Source: VRUE01 sp963705635
Lineage (GTDB): Bacteria; Actinomycetota; Thermoleophilia; Solirubrobacterales; 70-9
Direction: 5' to 3'
Assembly: GCA_963705635.1 (NCBI GenBank)
Contig: CAVPKH010000004.1
Span: 372,001-436,000 of the forward strand
DNA: 64,000 nucleotides
Positions 55,374 to 64,000 of this stretch are shown in pieces. Made by a program: the position numbers and the translations under genes. The first letter of the stretch is position 1, and the number at the start of each line of letters is the position of its first letter. A model generated the notes under the pieces. It searched no databases, was not told the DNA's origin, and saw nothing but the letters and a program-made list of their open reading frames with translations.

Positions 55374-55455
55374 GCCCCCATCTTGCCATGGTCGGAAAGC
55401 GAAAGGCTCGCATCGGCTCGCGCTCGCCTTGGCGAGCCAAGTATCCGAACTGTTA

Positions 55456-55465
55456 CGATATATCG
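55456..55465. promoter_or_regulatory. Palindrome in the EncFtn/PadR divergent promoter
   Basis: CGATATATCG is a perfect 10-bp palindrome 29 bases before the PadR start, with a further TCACGATA copy of the half site near 55473-55480. It is a candidate operator for PadR acting on both directions. Confidence 0.45.
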
Positions 55466-55493
55466 CGTTAACTCACGATAGAAGGGTAATCCG

Positions 55494-56048
55494 ATGCACG
55501 ACAGACACCATTCACACCCGAGGCACTGCGGACCACACCATCGCGAGGAGTTCGCGCGCAGCCGGCCGACGGGGCGCGGTCGAGGCCGCGGTCGCGGCGG
55601 GCCCCGGGCGCGGCGCGGCGACGTTCGGACCGCGGTGCTGGCACTGCTCGCCGAGCGGCCGATGCACGGCTACGAGATGATCAAGGAGCTGGAGGAGCGC
55701 ACCGACGGCGCCTGGACCCCCAGCCCCGGCTCGATCTACCCCACCCTGCAGATGCTCGAGGACGCGGACCTGATCCGCGGCGAGGAGACCGGCGGCAAGC
55801 GCCGCTTCACGCTCACCGATGCGGGCAAGGAGGAGCAGGCGTCCCGCGCCGGGGAGACGACCCCGTGGGACGCGGTAAGGGCCGACGCCGACCCGGAGGC
55901 GATTCGCCTGCGCGATTCCGTCGTCAAGCTCAACCACGCCTTCGGCCAGATCTTCCACGCCGGTGACGAGGACCAGCAGCGGCGCGTTCGCGAGCTCCTC
56001 GACCAGACTCGGCGCAAGGTCTACGCGATCCTCGCCGAGGAGGGCTGA
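55494..56048 (+). CDS. PadR-family transcriptional regulator
   Basis: 184 residues. An His/Arg/Gly-rich N-terminus (MHDRHHSHPRHCGPHHREEF) precedes the winged helix: LLAERPMHGYEMIKELEERT, PSPGSIYPTLQMLEDADLIR, KRRFTLTDAG. A C-terminal helix for dimerisation follows. The His-rich head could bind metal and link the regulator to iron for the divergent encapsulin operon (inference). Confidence 0.9.
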   Translation: MHDRHHSHPRHCGPHHREEFARSRPTGRGRGRGRGGPRARRGDVRTAVLALLAERPMHGYEMIKELEERTDGAWTPSPGSIYPTLQMLEDADLIRGEETGGKRRFTLTDAGKEEQASRAGETTPWDAVRADADPEAIRLRDSVVKLNHAFGQIFHAGDEDQQRRVRELLDQTRRKVYAILAEEG

Positions 56049-56114
56049 GGCGTCGGCGAGGCCTACTTAAGCTCGACGAGCTGCTGGCCCGCTGGCGCCG
56101 CGCGAGGCCTCGGG

Positions 56115-58502
<2,388 letters not shown>

Positions 58503-58527
58503 CGTCTCTCCGGGTCGGCAGTCATCG

Positions 58528-58590
58528 TCATCGGTCCTGAAGCAGCCCGAGGAGGTTGCCTTCGGGGTTCGTGATGTCCATGACGGTCAT
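58528..58590 (-). pseudogene. Fragment of a VOC-family protein C-terminus
   Basis: A frame reading MTVMDITNPEGNLLGLLQDR, then stop, is the typical last strand of glyoxalase-like proteins (DPEGNxxGLxQ). An in-frame stop closes the frame about 35 codons upstream, so the rest of the gene is missing. It ends 25 bases before the UvrA-like gene. Confidence 0.4.
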
Positions 58591-58711
58591 GCTAAGCGAG
58601 GCTCGGTCACCGAGCTCCCGACTCCCGATCGGTCCGGTCGGCTGTCGGGCCGGAGGCTGGCTTACCAGAGCCTTAAGAGCTCAACCAACCCATGCCCCAC
58701 CACAACCAAAA

Positions 58712-58737
58712 CGGGCGCCGGGTTGCCCCGGCGCCCG
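58712..58737 (-). terminator. Hairpin terminator after the secreted gene at 58770
   Basis: An 11-bp perfect stem (arms 58712-58722 and 58727-58737, CGGGCGCCGGG type) with a four-base loop, followed on the minus strand by a T-rich stretch (CGTTTTGGTTG). Confidence 0.8.
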
Positions 58738-58769
58738 CATGTCTTCACATCTACTAACTACTTATGCTT

Positions 58770-59663
58770 TTACGGATTTTCAGCGTCGTTTTTCCTCACC
58801 GCCGCAGCGCTGCCGATGAAGGCGGTGTTGGTCAGGATCGCGGTGTTTTTGCCAGCCGCGGCAGGCAGGCCGCTGGAGACGTTGACGATCGGGTCGAGGA
58901 TGAAGGACAGGGCCCCTCCACAACCTTCTGCCCCAGGGGCTTTCCAGGCGTTGTCGACCAGTTTGGCCCCTTTGGCTTCGGCGATCCGGCCTTCCTCGAG
59001 GAATTCGATCGTCCCGGCGGAGCCTTTGATCGCTTTGTTGGGCCCAGGTGGGCTGGTTTCCCCGGTGGTCAGTTCCCAGATGATCGGCGTGGTCGAGGAG
59101 CCGACGTAACAGGATTCACCGAGGAAGGGGTTTTCCAGGTGGATCTTGATCGGCAAGATCAGCGCCGGGCCGAGTTCGCCGGCGAGGTTGTTTTCGCTGA
59201 CCAGGATCTCGCTCGCCGGTTTGGCCAGCTGCAGGGTCGCGTTGACCCCGGTGAGGGGGCCTTCGAGCGCGGCTTCGCAGCTGATCCGCACCAAGAAGTT
59301 GGCGATTTCTTTGCAGTTGAGAAGGCCGGCGAGGCCGCCGGGGACGTTCTGGGGGGCTTCGGAGAGGGTGATGCCGTTGCTGGCGGCGAAGAATTTGGCG
59401 AAGCCCGATTCTTCGATCACCCCGTAGCCGCCCTGCAGCACCGCCGGTTTGGTGATCGGCACCGTCTTTGAGCCGAGCACGACTTCACCGCCTTCGGTGG
59501 TCGCGAAGAGGCATTTCTTGACTTCGGTGTTCGGGTAGGGGCACTGGGCGAACCTGGTGTAGTTGCCGGTCAGGGTCGCCGAGGCGCTGCTGGCGAAGCC
59601 GAGCGCGGCGAGCGCGACTAGAGCCAGCGCCGTCGCCACCGCCTTGGTTTTGTTGCGTCGCAT
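58770..59663 (-). CDS. Secreted protein of the paralogous family A
   Basis: 297 residues. Signal peptide AVATALALVALAALGFASSA(S)A; mature protein opens LTGNYTRFAQCPYPNTEVKK. Conserved family blocks: NVPGGLAGLLNC, ENPFLGESCYVGS, KGSAGTIEFLEEGRIAEAKG and the C-terminus AAAVRKNDAENP. About five Cys suggest disulfides. Function unknown. It is closely related to the genes at 59806 and 62230 and has its own Shine-Dalgarno GGGGAGA. Confidence 0.8.
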   Translation of the reverse strand: MRRNKTKAVATALALVALAALGFASSASATLTGNYTRFAQCPYPNTEVKKCLFATTEGGEVVLGSKTVPITKPAVLQGGYGVIEESGFAKFFAASNGITLSEAPQNVPGGLAGLLNCKEIANFLVRISCEAALEGPLTGVNATLQLAKPASEILVSENNLAGELGPALILPIKIHLENPFLGESCYVGSSTTPIIWELTTGETSPPGPNKAIKGSAGTIEFLEEGRIAEAKGAKLVDNAWKAPGAEGCGGALSFILDPIVNVSSGLPAAAGKNTAILTNTAFIGSAAAVRKNDAENP

Positions 59664-59742
59664 TCTCTTCTCCCCATCTGTTCGTGGTTTGGGTGCTTTG
59701 ACTGGGTGGATTCCTGCTCTTTCTGAGCCAACCGAGCCCCGT

Positions 59743-59771
59743 GGGCGCCGGGGGACCTTCCCCCGGCGCCC
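59743..59771 (-). terminator. Hairpin terminator after the secreted gene at 59806
   Basis: A 13-bp perfect stem (arms 59743-59755 and 59759-59771, GGGCGCCGGGGGA type) with a three-base loop. Confidence 0.8.
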
Positions 59772-59805
59772 GCGGGCGCTTCACGCTTGGCCAGCTGTCA
59801 GCCCC

Positions 59806-60705
59806 TTAGGGGTTTTCAGCGTTGTTTTTCCTCACCGCCGCCGCCGAGGCGACGAAGATGTCGTTGCCCAGGATCGCCGTGTTTTTGCCAGCCGCAGCGG
59901 GCAGGGCGCTCGAGAGATTGACGATCGGGTCGATCAGGAAGGAGAAGATGCCTCCGCAGCCGCTGGCGCCGGGCGCAGCCCAGGCGTTGTCGACCAGTTT
60001 GGCCCCTTTGGCTTCCAGGATCCGGCCTTCCTCGAGGAATTCGATCGTCCCGGCGGAGCCTTTGATCGCTTTGTTGGGCCCGGGAGGGGCGGTTTCGCCG
60101 GTGGTCAGGTTCCAGTAGATCGGCGAGGTCGAGGAGCCGACGTAGCACGATTCACCCAGGAACGGGTTTTCCAGGCGGATCTTGATCGGCAGTTTCAGCG
60201 CCGTGCCGAGTTCGCCGCCGAGGTTGTTTTCGCTGACCAGGATCTCATTTGCCGGCCTTGCCAGCTCCAGGGTCGAGTTGACCCCGGTGAGGCCGTTTTC
60301 GAAGGTGACTTCGCAGCTGATCCGCAGCAGGAAGTTGCTGATTTCTTTGCAGTTGACGAAGCCGGCGAGGCCGCCGGGGACGTTCTGGGGGGCTTTGGAG
60401 AGGGTGATGCCGTTGGTGGCTTCGTAGAATTTGGAGAAGCCGGATTCCTGAATCGCTCCGTAGCCGCCCTGCAGCACTGCCGGTTTGAGGATCGGCACTT
60501 TCTTGTTGCCGAGCACGACTTCACCGCTTGAGGTGGTCGAGTAGATGCATTTTTTGACTTCGAGGTTGCTGTAGGGGCACTGGGCGAATTTGGTGTAGTT
60601 GCCGGTCAGTTTCGCCGAAGCGCTGCCGGCGAAGCCGAGCGCGGCCAACGCGACCAGCGCCAGCGCCGTTGCCAGCGCCTTGGTCCTGTTTCGATGCTTT
60701 TTCAT
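59806..60705 (-). CDS. Secreted protein of the paralogous family A
   Basis: 299 residues from ATG 60705 (GGGAG just upstream). The signal peptide is nearly identical to that at 58770; mature start LTGNYTKFAQCPYSNLEVKK. Same blocks as the paralogues (NVPGGLAGFVNC, ENPFLGESCYVGS, KGSAGTIEFLEEGRILEAKG) and C-terminus AAAVRKNNAENP. Function unknown; adhesion, envelope or nutrient roles are possible. It follows the PEBP gene by 55 bases and ends the transcript at the hairpin 59743-59771. Confidence 0.8.
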   Translation of the reverse strand: MKKHRNRTKALATALALVALAALGFAGSASAKLTGNYTKFAQCPYSNLEVKKCIYSTTSSGEVVLGNKKVPILKPAVLQGGYGAIQESGFSKFYEATNGITLSKAPQNVPGGLAGFVNCKEISNFLLRISCEVTFENGLTGVNSTLELARPANEILVSENNLGGELGTALKLPIKIRLENPFLGESCYVGSSTSPIYWNLTTGETAPPGPNKAIKGSAGTIEFLEEGRILEAKGAKLVDNAWAAPGASGCGGIFSFLIDPIVNLSSALPAAAGKNTAILGNDIFVASAAAVRKNNAENP

Positions 60706-60760
60706 GTCTCCCTTTGCATTTTTGGTTTGGGTGTTGAGCGGTAGAAGCTTTTTGGCGCCC

Positions 60761-61611
60761 TCAGCCGCGCACGTAGGTGGCGGGCAAGAGCCCGACGTTG
60801 CCCGAGATCTGGAGCACTTCTTTGCGCAGCTCACGCGGGTCAAAGCCGCGCTTTGCCCCCAGCGAGCTGGGCAGCGCGTAGAGGGCGAACATGTAGGTTT
60901 CGCCTTGGGGCGGGCAGATCGAGTAGCCGAGCTTGCCGAAGCTGTTTTGGCCGAGGACCGAGCCCTTGGGCAGGTGATCGGATTCGAGGCTTTGAAGGCC
61001 GGGGTCGATCCCCGCCACGGCCCAGTCAAAGAAGAGCTTTCCCCCACCGGCTGCACGTTCATCGCAAACAGCGCCAGCTCGGCGGTGCCCGCTGGGATCC
61101 CCGCCCAGCGAAGCGGCGGCGGGGAGTCCTTGCCGTCGCAGGTGTAGGTGGAGGGGATCGCGCCGATCGAGCCAGAGGGCGGGATCGCCGGGCTCTGCAG
61201 GGCCATGTCGGCCACGGTCGCGTGGGCGAGCTCGGCCGGGGTCGGAGCGGGCTCGGTGGGGCCTTTGGGCACGACGACGCGCGAGCCGTGCTTGCCCCCA
61301 GAGCCGGGGCCCGCGGCGGGCGAGCTCGCTGCCGATCGCGCCTGGGCGGGGCTCTCACCTGGAGCCGAGGAGGCCGCCTGCTCCGAGGAGGCCTGCTCGG
61401 CTCCCTTGGCATCGGCTGCGTTCGTCCCCCCCGCGCTTGGCGCGGAGGAGGCGGGCGCGCTCCCCGTCTGGGCCGCCGAGGAGGCATCAGAGCCTCCCCC
61501 GCAACCCGAGACGGCGAGCGCCGCCGTGATCGCGAGCGCCGAGAGGATCCCGGCGCTCGCGATTTTGGGCAGTGGCGCTATGAGACGCTCAGCGCCTGTT
61601 CTCTGTGCCAT
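60761..61611 (-). pseudogene. PEBP (YbhB-like) lipoprotein with one frame break
   Basis: Start ATG 61611; lipobox AVSGC after a hydrophobic helix, then a low-complexity Ser/Ala/Gly linker (residues 35-120). The PEBP domain follows: SPAIPPSGSIGAIPSTYTCD, GIPAGTAELALFAM, then after a one-base loss at the C5 run 61041-61045, FDWAVAGIDPGLQSL and GYSICPPQGETYMFALYALP. The intact domain on both sides favours a sequencing error in the homopolymer. The start overlaps the upstream gene by 34 bases. Confidence 0.75.
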
Positions 61612-62201
61612 TCGAAGCCTTCCGTTGGGAAGACGCCGTTCCATTCGATTTTCTGGCTGAGCGCTTTCAGTTCTGTTTTGGAGGCGCTCAGGGTGCTCGC
61701 GTTGAAGGTGGCGGTTTCTGCCACGTTGTCGATCGAGCCGCCGGCCGACCCGGTCACCGTGACCAGGGTTTCGCCCAGCACGCATTCTTCACCGCCGTAG
61801 AGGATGCCGACTTTGACCCCTTCGATGATGATGTAGGGGACGGTTGACACCGTGGTCAGTTTCGATGCCCACGGCAGTTTTTCCGCGCCAATCGAGTCGA
61901 CCGTGCAGGCACTGCTGTTGGTGGAGCATTCAAACAGGGGAACTTCTGTGACTTCCCCTTTGCCGAGCCCAGCGCTGTTTGAGATCGACAGTTTGTAGAG
62001 GAAATTGGCGCATTTGGTGGTCAGGCCCGGCACCGTCATGCTGCTCGAGATCGCCGCTCCGACCACTGTTTCTTTGCCGGTCAGTTCGGTGCTGTTGAAC
62101 TTCCAGACGGGACTGGCGCTGGCCGAGCTCGCGAACATGGCGCTGATCACCAGCGCCGCAACCGCGGCTGCCCAGAAGATGCTCTTTGTCTTGCGATTCA
62201 T
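61578..62201 (-). CDS. Secreted protein related to that at 31620
   Basis: 207 residues from ATG 62201, with AAAGGAGAT eight bases before the start. Signal peptide AAAVAALVISAMFASSASAS, mature start PVWKFNSTELTGKETVVGAA. Three or more Cys pairs (TTKCANF, FECSTNSSACTV, EECVLG). It shares layout with the protein at 31620-32324 (hydrophobic signal, then W, Thr-rich strands). Function unknown. It lies 28 bases after the family A gene at 62230 and is probably cotranscribed. Confidence 0.75.
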   Translation of the reverse strand: MNRKTKSIFWAAAVAALVISAMFASSASASPVWKFNSTELTGKETVVGAAISSSMTVPGLTTKCANFLYKLSISNSAGLGKGEVTEVPLFECSTNSSACTVDSIGAEKLPWASKLTTVSTVPYIIIEGVKVGILYGGEECVLGETLVTVTGSAGGSIDNVAETATFNASTLSASKTELKALSQKIEWNGVFPTEGFEWHREQALSVS

Positions 62202-62229
62202 TGTCTCATCTCCTTTCGTGGTGATCGGG

Positions 62230-63117
62230 CTAGGGGTTTTCTGCGTCATTTTTTCTCACCGCCGCGGCAGAGCCGACGAAGATCGTGTTGTTCAAGATCG
62301 CCGTGTTGTTGCCTTTGGTGGTGGTCCCGAGCTGGCTGTTGATGATCGGGTTGACCAGGAAGCTGAGGATGCCGCCGCAGCCGCTGGCCCCAGGTGCAGA
62401 CCAGTTGTTGTCGACGAGTTTGGCCCCTTTGGCTTCCAGGATCCGGCCTTCCTCGAGGAATTCGATCGTCCCGGCGGTGCCTTTGATCGCTTTGTTGGGC
62501 AGCGAGGGAGCGGTTTCGCCCGTGGTCAGTTCCCAGGTGACCGGCGAGGTGGTGGAGCCGACGTAGCATTTTTTGCCCAGGAAGGGGTTTTCCAGGTGCA
62601 GCATGACCGGCAGTTTCAGCGCCGTGCCGAGTTCGCCGGCAAGGCCGTTTTCGCTGACCAGGATGTCGGTTGCCGGTTTGGCCAGTTCGAGGGTCGAGGT
62701 GAGGCCGGTCAGTTTGTTTTCAAAGAAGAATTTGATCAGCGCCGTGACCAGGGCCGGCCCGCCTTTTTCGGGCACGATGCCCGCCAGGCCACCCGGCACG
62801 TTCTGGGAGGCTTTGGAGAGGGTGATGCCGTCGGTGGCGGCGTAGAATTTGGAGAAGCCCGATTCTTCGAGTTTGCCGTAGCCGCCCTTGAGGACGACGG
62901 CTTTTTCGATCGGCACCGTCTTTTTGCCGAGGATGACTTCGCCGCTGTTGGTCGTCGAGTAGATGCATTTTTTGACTTCCAGGTTGCTGAAGGGGCACTG
63001 GGCGAATTTGGTGTAGTTGCCTACCAGTTTCGCCGAAGCGCTGCCGGCGAAGCCGAGCGCGGCAACGGCCACGACGACCAGCGCCGTTGCCACCGCCCTC
63101 GTTCTGTTCTTATTCAT
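62230..63117 (-). CDS. Secreted protein of the paralogous family A
   Basis: 295 residues from ATG 63117 (AGGAG ten bases upstream). Signal peptide AVATALVVVAVAALGFAGSA, mature start KLVGNYTKFAQCPFSNLEVK. It differs from the other two in the middle, where the second conserved Cys block is replaced (IVPEKGGPALVTALIKFFFE). C-terminus AAAVRKNDAENP is the same. Function unknown. It is the first complete gene of the right-hand secreted cluster. Confidence 0.8.
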   Translation of the reverse strand: MNKNRTRAVATALVVVAVAALGFAGSASAKLVGNYTKFAQCPFSNLEVKKCIYSTTNSGEVILGKKTVPIEKAVVLKGGYGKLEESGFSKFYAATDGITLSKASQNVPGGLAGIVPEKGGPALVTALIKFFFENKLTGLTSTLELAKPATDILVSENGLAGELGTALKLPVMLHLENPFLGKKCYVGSTTSPVTWELTTGETAPSLPNKAIKGTAGTIEFLEEGRILEAKGAKLVDNNWSAPGASGCGGILSFLVNPIINSQLGTTTKGNNTAILNNTIFVGSAAAVRKNDAENP

Positions 63118-63203
63118 GACTGGGTTGCTCCTATTCCTTGCTGGGGGTTGGACTGGATATCCACTTCCGGTAAAGCTCTGAGCCAGGGAGAAGTGATCGG
63201 GCC

Positions 63204-64000
63204 TCAGCGGCGTTTGCCCCCGCGCTTTTGCTTTTGCGGCTTGGGGCAATCGGCCTTCATCAGCGGCTTGGTGTCATAGGTCTTGCCGTTTTGGCCGGTG
63301 AGGGAGACCGTGGCGCGGTGGGTGCCCTTGCAGATGTTGGTCGAGTTCTGAAAGAGGCCCTTCTTGGCGCCCTGCAGGGTGACGATGAGCTTGGTGAGCG
63401 GCGCGTCGGGGACGGTTTCCACGGTGGTTCTGAGGCCGCCGTTTACCGAGTCGACGCGACCGACGCCGTCGATCGCGATCGGCTGGCTCGGTGGGCCCCT
63501 AAGCGCTGCGACCGCGTCGGGCAGCTGGTGGCTTGAGGAGCGCAGGTAGATCGGGCCCTGCAGCGGGTAGTCAAGCAGCGGGCTGATCGCCTTGACGTGG
63601 CCGTAGACCGCGCCCGCCGGGCACTGGTTGGCGGCGTATTGGACCCGGGTGCAGATCGTGCGGAAGTGGCTTTGGTCGATGAACTCCGATTTGGGCAAGG
63701 CCAAGACGATGCGCTTGGTGTTGGCTTCGCCGGGCTTGGCGGTGAAGACGACGCGAAAGCGCGGATGTCCGCCGCGGTGGATCGGGCCGAAGAGGCGGGT
63801 GGTCAGCTTCGGCTTGTAGGGGAGGGATTTGCAGCCGCCCACCTGGAAGCGCTCGCTGAGCGCCGCGGCGGACCCCAGGGTCGAGGTCAGCGAGCCGGCG
63901 AAGGCCTTTTCAGCGCAAGAGGTCGGGTTGAGGGTGAAGTTGGGGCGGGAGACCTTCATCGCGATCGAGCGCAGGTCGAGCGGGATGCCGTCGATGATCG
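63204..64000 (-). CDS. C-terminal part of a larger secreted or surface protein, 5' end off window
   Basis: At least 265 codons are in frame to the right edge; the ATG at 63959 is probably internal, since IDGIPLDLRSIAMKVSRPNF reads through it. Segments: NPTSCAEKAFAGSLTSTLGS, PKLTTRLFGPIHRGGHPRFR, CTRVQYAANQCPAGAVYGHV. Several Cys, basic tail (PQKQKRGGKRR). It looks like an extracellular protein of the same lineage-specific type as its neighbours; no function can be given. Confidence 0.7.
   Translation of the reverse strand, partial: IIDGIPLDLRSIAMKVSRPNFTLNPTSCAEKAFAGSLTSTLGSAAALSERFQVGGCKSLPYKPKLTTRLFGPIHRGGHPRFRVVFTAKPGEANTKRIVLALPKSEFIDQSHFRTICTRVQYAANQCPAGAVYGHVKAISPLLDYPLQGPIYLRSSSHQLPDAVAALRGPPSQPIAIDGVGRVDSVNGGLRTTVETVPDAPLTKLIVTLQGAKKGLFQNSTNICKGTHRATVSLTGQNGKTYDTKPLMKADCPKPQKQKRGGKRR

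Overview
The window is high-GC DNA with dense, often 4-base-overlapping genes. It looks actinobacterial, most likely class Thermoleophilia (Solirubrobacterales-like). This placement is inferred from gene content: PucR-type regulators, DegV, DUF4235, an encapsulin ferritin compartment, a secreted protein with DGAVGSKQIG-like repeats, and families of short secreted proteins with near-identical signal peptides. No rRNA is present. All functional calls come from reading the sequence by eye and from family knowledge; no searches were run.

Left block (1-16535, minus strand). A modular type I polyketide synthase runs off the left edge. It has a KSQ loading module, a fully reducing first extension module and the start of a second. 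Upstream lie a PptT-like phosphopantetheinyl transferase, a PptH-like phosphoesterase, an LmbU-like regulator and a PucR-type regulator. Two single-base frame breaks lie inside the PKS.

Central accessory block (20460-29009, minus strand). This is the most unusual part. A tRNA gene with a UAA anticodon but a short class I variable loop sits 6 nt before an arginyl-tRNA-synthetase-like gene. In tight coupling then follow a fused aminodeoxychorismate synthase, a GNAT, an HDAC-family amidohydrolase, a chorismate-mutase-fold protein, a P450 and an MbtG-like N-hydroxylase. Two 25-codon ORFs with strong Shine-Dalgarno sequences bridge gene pairs by 4-base overlaps. I propose an undescribed tRNA-linked biosynthetic operon for an arylamine or N-hydroxylated metabolite.

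Middle (29180-47808). This is mostly housekeeping and small accessory genes: a SLATT-like membrane protein, hydrolases, a secreted protein very rich in TTA codons, DegV, a YihY-family membrane protein, MEDS/ATPase and STAS-like/ATPase signalling proteins, Ohr, an MMPL transporter, TrmO, MerR with its operator, and decayed genes. A 119-bp element with perfect 19-bp inverted ends lies at 34726-34844.

Right part (47946-64000). Contents are Lon, HxlR, a VOC protein, a dehalogenase-like hydrolase, a frame-broken MFS exporter, an encapsulin plus encapsulated ferritin pair with a divergent PadR regulator, and a short UvrA-like protein. A minus-strand cluster of paralogous secreted proteins, each transcript ending in a strong hairpin, follows. 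The last gene runs off the right edge. Several frame breaks fall in G/C homopolymers, so sequencing error must be weighed before calling decay.
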